From assembly GCF_000518765.1 (NCBI RefSeq), contig NZ_KI912493.1, positions 62,001 through 126,000 of the forward strand: 64,000 nucleotides of DNA, in the 5' to 3' direction. Position 1 is the first letter of the stretch; each line of letters begins with the position of its first letter. Made by a program: the position numbers and the translations under genes. Of this stretch, positions 17,988-26,228 are shown one piece after another. Source of the stretch: Ruminococcus flavefaciens ATCC 19208 (GTDB taxonomy: Bacteria; Bacillota; Clostridia; Oscillospirales; Ruminococcaceae). The notes beneath the pieces are model-generated. The model was not told where the DNA came from and ran no database searches. It was given only the letters and a program-made list of their open reading frames with translations.

Positions 17988-18977
17988 ATGGGAAAAGTTA
18001 GAATCGGTATATCAGGCTACGGCAACCTCGGAAGAGGCGTTGAGCTTGCTATCCGTCAGAATGATGATATGGAGCTTGCAGGTATTTTTACCCGCCGCGA
18101 TCCAAGTACAGTAAAGCCTCTCACAGCAGGCGCAAAGGTCTACAATATCGCTGATGCCGAGAAAATGGCAAATGATATAGACGTTATGATAATCTGCGGC
18201 GGCAGTGCTACTGACCTTCCTAAGCAGACTCCCGAAATGGCTAAGCTCTTCAATGTTATAGACAGCTTTGATACTCACGCAAGAATTCCCGAGCATTTCG
18301 CTAACGTTGACAAGGCTGCAAAGGAAAGCGGTCACCTCGCTTTCATTTCACTTGGCTGGGATCCGGGTCTCTTCTCACTCAACAGACTCTATGCTGAGTC
18401 TATCCTTCCTAACGGCAAGAGCTATACATTCTGGGGCAAGGGCGTAAGTCAGGGTCACTCAGATGCTATCCGCCGCGTAAAGGGCGTTAAGAGAGGCATA
18501 CAGTACACTGTTCCGATAGAGTCAGCTATGGAAGCTGTTCGCAGCGGCAGTCAGCCTGAGCTCACAACACGTCAGAAGCACCTCAGAGAGTGCTGGATAG
18601 TTCCTGAGGATGGGGCTGACCTTGCTCAGATCGAGAACGATATCAAGACAATGAAGAATTACTTCGACGAGTATGATACAACCGTAAACTTCATCAGCGA
18701 GGAAGAATTCGACGCAAAGCACAACAAGATGCCTCACGGCGGCTTCGTTATGAGAAGCGGTCTCACAGGTGACGGCGAGAAAACTCACCAGATGATAGAG
18801 TATTCTCTCAAGCTTGAGTCAAACCCTGAGTTCACAGCAAGCGTACTTATCTGCTATGCAAGAGCACTTGCAAGACTCAAGGCTGAAGGCGCAACAGGCT
18901 GTAAAACTGCTTTCGACATTGCTCCTGCTTATCTTTCAAAGCTCAGCGGTGAAGAGCTCAGAGCTTCAATGCTTTAA
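17988..18977 (+). CDS. ddh: meso-Diaminopimelate D-dehydrogenase
   Basis: 329 residues; NADPH-dependent reductive amination making meso-DAP in one step from tetrahydrodipicolinate for lysine and peptidoglycan. The Rossmann motif GISGYGNLGRG is at 7-17, followed by FTRRDPS, the active-site segment SLGWDPGLFSLNR and GVSQGHSDAIRR, all characteristic of Ddh. Length is typical. Monocistronic: own promoter and own terminator. Presence supports a DAP-type cell wall. Confidence 0.97.
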   Translation: MGKVRIGISGYGNLGRGVELAIRQNDDMELAGIFTRRDPSTVKPLTAGAKVYNIADAEKMANDIDVMIICGGSATDLPKQTPEMAKLFNVIDSFDTHARIPEHFANVDKAAKESGHLAFISLGWDPGLFSLNRLYAESILPNGKSYTFWGKGVSQGHSDAIRRVKGVKRGIQYTVPIESAMEAVRSGSQPELTTRQKHLRECWIVPEDGADLAQIENDIKTMKNYFDEYDTTVNFISEEEFDAKHNKMPHGGFVMRSGLTGDGEKTHQMIEYSLKLESNPEFTASVLICYARALARLKAEGATGCKTAFDIAPAYLSKLSGEELRASML

Positions 18978-18994
18978 TAGTAAATATGTTTTTA

Positions 18995-19024
18995 TAAAAG
19001 AGTCACTTATAAGTGACTCTTTTA
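18995..19024 (+). terminator. Terminator of ddh
   Basis: AAAAGAGTCACTT / AAGTGACTCTTTTA hairpin 17 nt after the stop, with flanking A and T runs that could work in both directions. Confidence 0.88.
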
Positions 19025-19097
19025 CTTTATGTGTAGGCATTTACAACAAAGAACAGTAATCCGTTCTGTATATTTTGTGATATTTGCTTTAATTTTA

Positions 19098-19126
19098 TTG
19101 ACATACAAGCCCTTTCGTGGTACAAT
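19098..19126 (+). promoter_or_regulatory. Promoter of the LRR/zinc-ribbon gene
   Basis: TTGACA (19098-19103), 17-nt spacer, TACAAT (19121-19126); GGGGGG ribosome site before the ATG at 19164. Confidence 0.78.
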
Positions 19127-19163
19127 TATTTTATAAAAGAAGTAACTCAGGGGGGATATTATT

Positions 19164-20306
19164 ATGGCAAATGTAAATGCGATATGCACAAGCTGTAACA
19201 AGACCGTTGAAGTAGATAATTCAAAAGATGCGTGGGTATGTCCCTATTGCAGCACCCCGTTCATTGTCTCAAAGGCAATTAACAAGTACAAGGCACAGCA
19301 CAAGGACGTTGCCAAGAAAGTAAAGGCTGTCAAAAAGCACAGCTCAGATTTCGTTGTTGATAACGGTATTCTTACCGAATACAAAGGAAATGCCGAGGAT
19401 ATTACTATTCCTGGAGAAGTTCGCAAAATAGGCAAGCACGTTTTTGAGAACAACACCACACTCAAAAATATCACTATCCATGACAAGGTCGATGAGATAG
19501 GTGCTTACGCTTTCCGCGGCTGTACCGCTCTGGAGGAGATAAATCTCCCAGACAGCATAAATTCTATCGACATCTGGGCTTTCAGAGGCTGCACAAGCCT
19601 TAAAACAGTTGTTGTGCCGCCTCATTTAAGGTATATCTCGGACTGTCTCTTTGCGGACTGCTCAAGCCTGACTTCAGTTGAGCTGCCCGAGCCTATAGGC
19701 GGTATCGGTTCATTCGCTTTCTCAGGCTGTAAAAACCTTGAGGCAATAACTATTCCGCCACACGTTTCACAGATAGGAAAATACGCTTTCTCAGGCTGTG
19801 AAAAGCTGGAGACCGTATCTATCCCCGATGGCGTTTCACTTGTTGAGGAATGTACATTCGCAAACTGTACAGCTCTTTCCGCTGTCGGACTGCCGAGAAC
19901 TATCAAGTCTATCGGTGCTTTTGCTTTCCAGAACTGCACTTCTCTGCATGATATAGAGCTTCCCGCAGGTATCCTGAGTGTTGACGGCTTCAGCGGCTGT
20001 ACGGGTCTGAGAGCCTTTACTGTTCCGGGAGGCGTTTCATCTGTGGGAGATTTCAGCGGCTGCACAAATCTTGAAAAAATAACTCTGCCCGCTTCACTCA
20101 AAAAGATAAACGGCGGCTTTAATAACTGCCCTAAGCTTCTGAGTATCGCATGGCCTAATCTTTCGGATAATGCCTCTAACTTCCCTGCTTACTATGAGAC
20201 AGTGGTGGCAAGCCGAAAGACAGCAGGCAAATGCCTTTACTGCGGCGGTGACTTCAAGCTTATATCCAAGACCTGCAAGCTCTGCGGCAAGAAAAAAGAT
20301 TATTGA
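19164..20306 (+). CDS. Zinc-ribbon protein with BspA-type leucine-rich repeats
   Basis: 380 residues. N-terminal zinc ribbon with CTSC and CPYC pairs (about 9-32), a lysine-rich helix to about 65, then about ten LRR_5 (BspA-like) repeats of 22-23 residues (pattern IPxxVxxIGxxAFxxCxxL) from about 70 to 340, and a C-terminal ribbon with CLYC and CKLC (about 355-375). BspA-type repeats are usually on secreted surface proteins, but no signal peptide, membrane segment or anchor is seen, so this form looks cytosolic. Function unknown; a scaffold or binding protein is the plain guess. Single-gene unit between its own promoter and terminator. Confidence 0.85.
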   Translation: MANVNAICTSCNKTVEVDNSKDAWVCPYCSTPFIVSKAINKYKAQHKDVAKKVKAVKKHSSDFVVDNGILTEYKGNAEDITIPGEVRKIGKHVFENNTTLKNITIHDKVDEIGAYAFRGCTALEEINLPDSINSIDIWAFRGCTSLKTVVVPPHLRYISDCLFADCSSLTSVELPEPIGGIGSFAFSGCKNLEAITIPPHVSQIGKYAFSGCEKLETVSIPDGVSLVEECTFANCTALSAVGLPRTIKSIGAFAFQNCTSLHDIELPAGILSVDGFSGCTGLRAFTVPGGVSSVGDFSGCTNLEKITLPASLKKINGGFNNCPKLLSIAWPNLSDNASNFPAYYETVVASRKTAGKCLYCGGDFKLISKTCKLCGKKKDY

Positions 20307-20320
20307 TACATAGTTTTTAA

Positions 20321-20365
20321 AGCCATAGTGTTTCTGATAACTTTCAGAAGTGCTATGGCTTTTAT
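20321..20365 (+). terminator. Terminator after the LRR gene
   Basis: Stem AAAGCCATAG ... CTATGGCTTT with an inner TTTCTGA/TTCAGAA-like pairing, followed by TATTTTAG. Confidence 0.85.
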
Positions 20366-20379
20366 TTTAGTAAACAGAG

Positions 20380-20434
20380 AGTAGTGAGTAGTTATGTAAT
20401 GTTTCCTTCGGAACGCCGAGGCGCCGTTCCCTAC
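20380..20434. repeat. 7-bp repeat and a GTAGGG-type palindrome
   Basis: AGTAGTG AGTAGTT (20380-20393) followed by palindrome 20410-20434 (GGAACGCCGAG..GGCGCCGTTCC with CCTAC at its end). Confidence 0.8.
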
Positions 20435-20465
20435 ACGTTCTGCTCAATAAAATGCGGATTATATA

Positions 20466-20494
20466 TTGACTCTCTTCCTTTTTAGAGTTATAAT
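20466..20494 (+). promoter_or_regulatory. Promoter of the lipoprotein-Sel1 unit
   Basis: TTGACT (20466-20471), 17-nt spacer, TATAAT (20489-20494), 28 nt before the ATG at 20523. Confidence 0.78.
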
Positions 20495-20522
20495 ATTTAT
20501 ATATTATTTTAAGGAGAACCTC

Positions 20523-21344
20523 ATGAGTAATACTTCAAGAATTACTGCTGCTGCATTAGCTGCTGTCATATCTGTTTCAATGTACAGCTGCGGTAATAAA
20601 AAGAATAAAAACAATTCCGACACTACAGAAATTATAAGCTCATCATCAGAAACTACGACTGAGTCTACAGATACTTCCGAAACGGTAACGACCTCTTCCG
20701 AAAAGACTACAGGAACTGCGACTGCTTCCGCCGAAACTACAGCTTCTCAGACCACTACCACCGAGGCTGCTAAAACCGAAAAGCCTGCGGAAACTGAAAA
20801 GAAACCCGATGAAGCTCCGAAAAAAGGCTACGAAAACAGCTTTGAAGCTGCAAAGGCATATTACAATGCTTACATTACATCAAATGCAGATGCAGTATAT
20901 GATATGTTCTGCTCGGAAGAAATGGAAGGCTATCATAATTACATAAGCACTACCGAGCTGCTTGAAGGTCAGAATGCACAGATCGCTTTCAAACGCTCAA
21001 ACGTTGTTAATGCAATAAAACAGTCAATGCAGAATATCCACAATATCATGGCTGAAAAGTCCGACGTTCCTGCCGATAAATGGACTACCTCATTAAGTGA
21101 GGATCTTCTGAAGCCTATCGGCGAAAACGAGCTGAACGACTTTAACAAGTCACTCAACACTAAATTCACTAATGCCGCCGAATGCGGAATAGTATATTAC
21201 AAGGACGGCAACGACGAACACAACTTCATAGGCAACGGCTGTGCCTTTGTAGAGTTTGACGGCAGATGGTATCTTTCCTATACCACTTTAATGAAAATAG
21301 AGCTTATAACATATATGGACGAGTCTGCTCTGTTCAAATCATAA
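20523..21344 (+). CDS. Lipoprotein with Thr/Ser-rich linker, unknown domain
   Basis: 273 residues. ATG 20523 follows AAGGAGAA; an in-frame ATG at 20466 lies within the promoter and is excluded. Signal peptide with lipobox MYSC (Cys at about 22), then a long Thr/Ser/Glu linker (about 30-95), then a globular domain (about 100-270) rich in acidic and aromatic residues. It resembles NTF2-like or DUF-type extracellular domains of Ruminococcus lipoproteins, but I cannot name it. First of three genes with short gaps (18 and 27 nt) and no terminators between them. Confidence 0.8.
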   Translation: MSNTSRITAAALAAVISVSMYSCGNKKNKNNSDTTEIISSSSETTTESTDTSETVTTSSEKTTGTATASAETTASQTTTTEAAKTEKPAETEKKPDEAPKKGYENSFEAAKAYYNAYITSNADAVYDMFCSEEMEGYHNYISTTELLEGQNAQIAFKRSNVVNAIKQSMQNIHNIMAEKSDVPADKWTTSLSEDLLKPIGENELNDFNKSLNTKFTNAAECGIVYYKDGNDEHNFIGNGCAFVEFDGRWYLSYTTLMKIELITYMDESALFKS

Positions 21345-21362
21345 ACCGAAAGGAGCTTATCT

Positions 21363-22388
21363 ATGTCATTCCCCGAAAAAGCAGGTATCTTTATCACAGG
21401 TTTCTTACTTTTCGCTGTTATAGCAAAAGAGATCATCGGTCTCATCGCCGACTTTATCCTTGCACCGCTTTTCGGTATGAGAGTGAAAGGAGTTTCATTT
21501 TTCGGTCTTGCATTCAATCTGCAAAATAATAAATGGGTAGCCTCAAAACATAAAGCTACTGCACTTATCCAGCACGATGTACGTTTTGACGACCGTAAAC
21601 CTTTTGAAGAATACGACGAGAAAAAATCACAGGCTTTGCAGCTTACCACAACTGTCATAAAGCTTCTGGCTGCTGCCGCAATATGCTTTGCCTGCCGCGG
21701 CTTCTTCGTAAAGGACAAAAAATCGCCTCTTGATATACTCGTTATATCATTCGCTCTCGGCATGATATTACAGGCTCTTACTTCACTTGGAATTTTTCTT
21801 TACACAAATCTTGTGCTGATGAAAAGGCTGAGCGGATATATCAATACCCTGCTTAGCCGACTCAGAAAAGGCGAAGATCTGGCTGCTCTTAATTTACAGC
21901 CCGTTGAGATGCTCCCCTATGATAATCCCACAAATGCAGAGAAGATCCTCTACTATCAGGTATATATGGCGCATCTTGCTGCCTGCGACAGATATGAGGA
22001 TATGCGTGGGCCATCTCATCAGGCTATGGATTACATTATGAACCACGATTACTTTTCACAGGAAACTCTTGCGTATTACTGGCTCATATTCTTTTTCTCC
22101 GAGGTCGAACCCAATGAAGGAAATGCAAAATCCCTGCTTACAAAGCTCGGTGACATAATAAGGAACGACAAGGACTCAAATGCAAGGCGTGTACTTGCTT
22201 ACTATATGTTCAATATACAGCATAACCCAGAACGTGCTGAAGCTCTTGTCACGGAAGGCTTCGCTGCTCTGAACACATCACACTGTCTCCCAACAGAACG
22301 GGAGCTCGAACGTAAATTGCTCACAAAGCTCAATCAGCGCATAAACGATCATAAACACGGAATAAACGTAAACTCTGACGTTCAGTGA
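21363..22388 (+). CDS. Membrane protein with C-terminal helical repeat-like region
   Basis: 341 residues, not recognised. Hydrophobic segments at about 8-38, 98-112 and 122-148 anchor an otherwise soluble protein; the C-terminal about 180 residues are helical and resemble TPR-like repeats (AERILYYQVYMAHLAACDRY-type pairs), probably cytosolic. Starts 18 nt after the lipoprotein and precedes the Sel1 gene by 27 nt with AGGAGG, so all three look like one operon. Organisation resembles rhomboid/tetratricopeptide membrane adaptors but no active-site motif is present. Confidence 0.72.
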   Translation: MSFPEKAGIFITGFLLFAVIAKEIIGLIADFILAPLFGMRVKGVSFFGLAFNLQNNKWVASKHKATALIQHDVRFDDRKPFEEYDEKKSQALQLTTTVIKLLAAAAICFACRGFFVKDKKSPLDILVISFALGMILQALTSLGIFLYTNLVLMKRLSGYINTLLSRLRKGEDLAALNLQPVEMLPYDNPTNAEKILYYQVYMAHLAACDRYEDMRGPSHQAMDYIMNHDYFSQETLAYYWLIFFFSEVEPNEGNAKSLLTKLGDIIRNDKDSNARRVLAYYMFNIQHNPERAEALVTEGFAALNTSHCLPTERELERKLLTKLNQRINDHKHGINVNSDVQ

Positions 22389-22415
22389 TCACCTCAATAT
22401 CAGGAGGATTATTTT

Positions 22416-23987
22416 ATGGATAGCAAAACCCTCAGCGACACCTCTCAGGCAGTAAAACTGGTTGTTGAAAGGTTCGGGATAGAAATACTCAACGACCACA
22501 AACGCTTCTGCTCAGCCTTTGCCGATTTTGCACCAAAGCTCTCAAAGGAGAACAAGGCTTTCTTCGTAGCTCTCAGTGAGAATATCGGCAGTATCTTCAT
22601 ACGCGAGAACGATGACGTTTTGGCAGGCAAAAAAAGTCCCGATGAAATAACAGAACGAGCTATAAAGGATATAAGCGAGTACCTCAATGATGAAAAGGCA
22701 AAGCTCGTTGCAATGAGCATTGCCGCAGCTCTCGGCTGGAAAACTGCAATAGCTGAGGAAAAGTCTCATGACAGCGATGAAGCTGCTTCCTACGGCAGCT
22801 CAGCTTCACTTATCGAGGACCTTTTCAAACGCGCTCAGAACGGCGATAACGACGCCTGCTTCAATCTCGGTGAACACTTCTTCTACGGAAGAGGCGTAAA
22901 GCAGGACTACGCAAAGGCTGTAAAATGGTATATAATGTCCTCTGACCGCGGCGATTGCAGCTCGCAGAAAAAGCTTGCCGACTGCTATTATCTGGGACAG
23001 GGCACAGAAAGAAATGTGGCAAAGGCTGCTCACAGATACGAACAGGCTGCCGAGCAGGGCGACTACGACTCGCAGAAGGCTCTTATAAAATGCTACATGA
23101 TCGGCGGAAACGGACTCCTTCCCGATACGAAAAAGGCTGAATACTACTCAAAAAGGTACAGTATCCCCATAAGCAACGGAACTACCGAGGATACTCTCAA
23201 GAATGCAATGGCAGGTATCCCCTCAGCTCAGTTCAAGCTTGGAAATATGTATCTTCACGGCACAGGTATGGAACGTTCTCCCGAGACTGCGATCACTTGG
23301 TTCAAAAAAGCTGCCGAACAGAATTATCCTGCGGCTCAGTTTAATTTGGGCGTATGCTATTACTACGGCATAGGTGCTCCGCGCGACCGCATAACAGCAG
23401 TCAACCTCTATAAAAAGGCTGCCGACGGCGGAGACCTTGACGCACTCAACAATCTTGCAGGCTGCTTTATGCGCGGCGAGGGCACTCAGAAGGATCAGTC
23501 CACAGCAGCAAGGTATTATAAAAAGGCTGCCGAAAGCGGTCTGGCAAAGGCTCAGTACAACTACGGCGAGTGCTGCTTCAACGGTCTGGGCGTTCCGAAG
23601 GACATGAGAGAAGCCGTTAAATGGTACAAGGAATCGGCTATACAGGGCGACCCTGACGGACAGTTCTCCTATGGCTGGTGTCTGCGCGACGGTCTGGGCT
23701 GTCTCAGAGACAATATACTGGCTAAGGATATGTTCGAGAAAGCCTCTGCTCAGCGTCATATCGGAGCACACAAAGCACTCGGCTACTGCTATACCAACGG
23801 TACGGGTACTCCGAAAAATTACGCTTCTGCCGCAGACCAGTTCGCAAAAGCCGCCGCAGGCGGCGATAAGGAAGCAGCAAAGCTGCTCATAGCCTGCTAT
23901 AAGTACGGCGGCGACTACCTTGCGATAAACGATGCAAAGGCTCATCACTACGCAAAACAGTACGGTATTGATTATGATATGATATGA
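22416..23987 (+). CDS. Sel1-like repeat protein
   Basis: 523 residues. The first about 130 residues form a helical domain of unknown type; from about 140 to 515 there are about ten Sel1/SLR repeats of 36 residues (pattern AxxxLGxxYxxGxGxxxDxxxAxxWYxxAA), for example FNLGEHFFYGRGVKQDYAKA. Sel1 repeats form superhelical protein-binding surfaces. No signal peptide, so cytosolic. Last gene of the lipoprotein-membrane-Sel1 unit; an obvious hypothesis is that it binds the cytosolic region of the membrane protein. Partner unknown. Confidence 0.9.
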   Translation: MDSKTLSDTSQAVKLVVERFGIEILNDHKRFCSAFADFAPKLSKENKAFFVALSENIGSIFIRENDDVLAGKKSPDEITERAIKDISEYLNDEKAKLVAMSIAAALGWKTAIAEEKSHDSDEAASYGSSASLIEDLFKRAQNGDNDACFNLGEHFFYGRGVKQDYAKAVKWYIMSSDRGDCSSQKKLADCYYLGQGTERNVAKAAHRYEQAAEQGDYDSQKALIKCYMIGGNGLLPDTKKAEYYSKRYSIPISNGTTEDTLKNAMAGIPSAQFKLGNMYLHGTGMERSPETAITWFKKAAEQNYPAAQFNLGVCYYYGIGAPRDRITAVNLYKKAADGGDLDALNNLAGCFMRGEGTQKDQSTAARYYKKAAESGLAKAQYNYGECCFNGLGVPKDMREAVKWYKESAIQGDPDGQFSYGWCLRDGLGCLRDNILAKDMFEKASAQRHIGAHKALGYCYTNGTGTPKNYASAADQFAKAAAGGDKEAAKLLIACYKYGGDYLAINDAKAHHYAKQYGIDYDMI

Positions 23988-24082
23988 GCAGCGTAACGCT
24001 GTACTCTTTTTCGCGTCAAGGTAACGAAAAACGTGAACTATTGCGCCGCGATTGTTGCTGTTTCCAAATTTATATGATAAAG

Positions 24083-24109
24083 AAAGGCTTCCCTCACGGG
24101 AAGCCTTTT
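24083..24109 (+). terminator. Terminator after the Sel1 gene
   Basis: GGCTTCCC-TCAC-GGGAAGCC followed by TTTT. A weaker hairpin CAGCGTAACGCTG with CTCTTTTT lies earlier at about 23991-24012. Confidence 0.85.
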
Positions 24110-24133
24110 CGCTTGTAAGACTTTTATAGAGCA

Positions 24134-25318
24134 TCATTCAAAAGAATTGAACTGAATAAACACATGACTGTAGCCGTCTGTTATCCTGTTTGCTTCATCC
24201 TGAGATATTAATGTATCTCTGCCTGATTGATCTGAATTATTATAATATATGATCGGCTCATTGTTCTCATCAAGTCCGTCAGTATTCACGCTCTCCACAA
24301 AGTTGAGTCCGTTGTAGCCAAGTCTGTAGTAGCTTTTGCTGGTATGTGCTGCGCCGCCCGAACCCTCATTTGAGATAAAGCCTGAATGAACCATACTGTC
24401 TTGTGCTCTGTCTGCTGTAGGATTTGAGCAGATGTAGTATCTGCTTCTCAAACCGCCGCTAGCACAGTTATACACTTCATTGTCAGCATTAACTGAGAAA
24501 ATATTGTAGATAACACTGTCAAAGTCGCCCGAATCAGTACCATAGTCGTAATTTACACCGAGGAGCAGCTCCATAATTCCGTCCTCATTGACATCATAGA
24601 ATGCATATCCGATATTTGCTACAATTTCATCAGAAGCATAGAGCAATTCACGTGCAAGTTCATTTTCGTACTTCAGACCGCTTGCATCCTTGTTCTTTAT
24701 CATAGTGCTGCAATCGTCGATGATTCTTGCATATTCCTTGTATATCTTCTTCTCTGTCTCACCGATCTGCGAATACTCTCCTATATATGACAGTACCTTA
24801 TCCTCTATGCTTGTATTATTCTGTTCGTCAGAATTATTTTGCTGACTTCCGCTTACGACCGCATCATCAGACTTGCTGCTTGCTGTAGTTACAGTTGTCA
24901 GAGCAGAAGAGATCGCACTTACTTCTTCTGTTGTTGTAGTCTTTGCAGCTGTTGTACTTGCAGCTTTTGCTGTTGTTACTGTATTCGTTGTATCTGTCTG
25001 TGTTGTTGCCTGATTTAATACAGGCTCAGGGAGCTTGTTTCTGTCTCTGTTATTCTTCATTAGGTATGCTCCACCGCCTAATGAACCTAAAAATACTGCT
25101 ATTATTGCTGCTATACTTGCTATTCTTGTCATATTTATCTTCCTTTCATACTTTTCAACGCCGCTTACACTGTCGGCATATTCGGTCTGTTCGATATTTG
25201 CTCTGCGCTGTGCCTTTGCAAATATCTCATTCTTCTTAGCTTCCTCCGCCATAAGCTTCTCAACGGATGCCTTATTTGCCCTGCGAAGGGTATTTATTAT
25301 TTTCCTTTTATTATTCAT
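24134..25318 (-). CDS. Probable membrane partner (anti-sigma-like) of the ECF sigma factor
   Basis: 394 residues. Charged N-terminal cytosolic part (1-63) with repeated Arg/Lys/Glu helices, one membrane helix (about 64-86), a Thr/Ser/Asn-rich extracellular linker (about 95-170), then an extracellular domain with Asp-rich stretches (YDVNEDGIMELLLGVNYD). Lies 12 nt after the sigma factor stop, in the usual position and topology of an anti-sigma factor. I see no classical zinc anti-sigma motif (HxxxCxxC), so the regulatory role is inferred from position and topology only. The extracellular part may be the sensor. Confidence 0.75.
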   Translation of the reverse strand: MNNKRKIINTLRRANKASVEKLMAEEAKKNEIFAKAQRRANIEQTEYADSVSGVEKYERKINMTRIASIAAIIAVFLGSLGGGAYLMKNNRDRNKLPEPVLNQATTQTDTTNTVTTAKAASTTAAKTTTTEEVSAISSALTTVTTASSKSDDAVVSGSQQNNSDEQNNTSIEDKVLSYIGEYSQIGETEKKIYKEYARIIDDCSTMIKNKDASGLKYENELARELLYASDEIVANIGYAFYDVNEDGIMELLLGVNYDYGTDSGDFDSVIYNIFSVNADNEVYNCASGGLRSRYYICSNPTADRAQDSMVHSGFISNEGSGGAAHTSKSYYRLGYNGLNFVESVNTDGLDENNEPIIYYNNSDQSGRDTLISQDEANRITDGYSHVFIQFNSFE

Positions 25319-25330
25319 ATTTACCCTCCT

Positions 25331-25891
25331 TTAAAGAGTTATACTCTCTGCTTCAAGGAGCTTTTTCAGCCGCTTCATAGCTCGTCCGCAGCGCACTCGC
25401 ACTGCCGTAGGATTAAGTCCCACCATTTCAGCTATCTCCTTGGAGCTTTTATCGTAGTAATATTTCTGAATAATTATTATTGAATCCGGGGGGCCAAGCT
25501 CGGACACCTTGCTGAGCAGAAGCTCTGATGTTTCGGACTTGTCATTGTTTTTTTCAATATCCTCCTCATCGGCTATCTCTGCCATGCTTTCTTCGTCTGC
25601 GGATATGTTCCTGCCCGTCTTTGCAGCCAGTGAACGCCTCATACTTATTGCAGCATTTCTTGCCACCGCACCTACATATGACTTCAATGAACATTCAGCA
25701 TCAGGTCTGAGCTTCATCATCACCGAGGCAAATACATCTATAACGCATTCCTCCGAATCGTCAGTACTTCCAAATCCGCTTATGATCCTGTTTACTATTG
25801 AATAGACATAACTATAATATTTATCAAAAAGAGCACGTTGTCCCTGCGGCGGTGTTTCACGCATCAGACTCATTATCTCATTATCAGTCAT
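25331..25891 (-). CDS. ECF-type sigma-70 family RNA polymerase sigma factor
   Basis: 186 residues. Region 2 at about 20-85 (FDKYYSYVYSIVNRII, then the variable loop and YVGAVARNAAISMRR), an acidic linker at about 95-125, and region 4 helix-turn-helix at about 130-180 (SKEIAEMVGLNPTAVRVRCGRAMKRLKKLLE) for -35 recognition. Length fits group 4 (ECF). GGAGGAAGC precedes the ATG. Two near-identical 51-bp elements lie just upstream and may be its own target promoters. The following membrane gene is its likely regulator. Confidence 0.93.
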   Translation of the reverse strand: MTDNEIMSLMRETPPQGQRALFDKYYSYVYSIVNRIISGFGSTDDSEECVIDVFASVMMKLRPDAECSLKSYVGAVARNAAISMRRSLAAKTGRNISADEESMAEIADEEDIEKNNDKSETSELLLSKVSELGPPDSIIIIQKYYYDKSSKEIAEMVGLNPTAVRVRCGRAMKRLKKLLEAESITL

Positions 25892-25919
25892 ATGCTTCCT
25901 CCTCTTTATTTTTTGAGAA

Positions 25920-25970
25920 CAGATCTGTCTTTCACCTATATTAACGCAAAGCGTTTATCATGTGTAACAC
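25920..25970 (-). promoter_or_regulatory. Promoter-like direct repeat, proximal copy
   Basis: 51-bp element ending 29 nt before the sigma factor ATG; 47 of 51 bases identical to the copy at 26017-26067. On the minus strand it reads GTGTTACACATG, then palindrome AACGCTTTGCGTT, then AATATAGGTG. This could be a -35/-10 pair (TTACAC with TAATAT) or an ECF promoter. Role is inference. Confidence 0.7.
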
Positions 25971-26016
25971 ATTTTTTGAAAATTTTTCTCAGTCCGTTTG
26001 GACTGTGTTTTAAGAT

Positions 26017-26067
26017 CAGATCTGTTCTTCACCTATATTAACGCAAAGCATTTACCATGTGTAACAC
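26017..26067 (-). promoter_or_regulatory. Promoter-like direct repeat, distal copy
   Basis: Second copy, offset by 97 bp. Differences from the first copy: two bases in the TCTTTC/TTCTTC part, and two in the AAACGC/AAATGC arm and its neighbour, so the central palindrome is imperfect here. The 337-bp gap between the sigma gene and the next gene otherwise holds only the promoter at 26147-26175. Confidence 0.7.
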
Positions 26068-26146
26068 TATTTTAGCATTTTTTATTTTTAAGTGCAAGAA
26101 ATTATATCATAAACAATAAATTTGATATTTTTTGCTGTGCAAAAGG

Positions 26147-26175
26147 TTGCTTTTTTAATAAATTTGTGTTATAAT
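26147..26175 (+). promoter_or_regulatory. Promoter of the SDR/ADH pair
   Basis: TTGCTT (26147-26152), 17-nt spacer, TATAAT (26170-26175), about 54 nt before the proposed ATT start. Confidence 0.68.
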
Positions 26176-26228
26176 AGTTCCAACACTTGAGCGCATTAGA
26201 CAAAAATAATAAAGAGAGGTGAATAATT

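Noticed and set aside
23223..24137. 304-codon open frame on the minus strand
   Set aside because: Antisense to the Sel1-repeat gene; low-complexity Ser/Cys/Val sequence mirrors the repeats and has no start signal.
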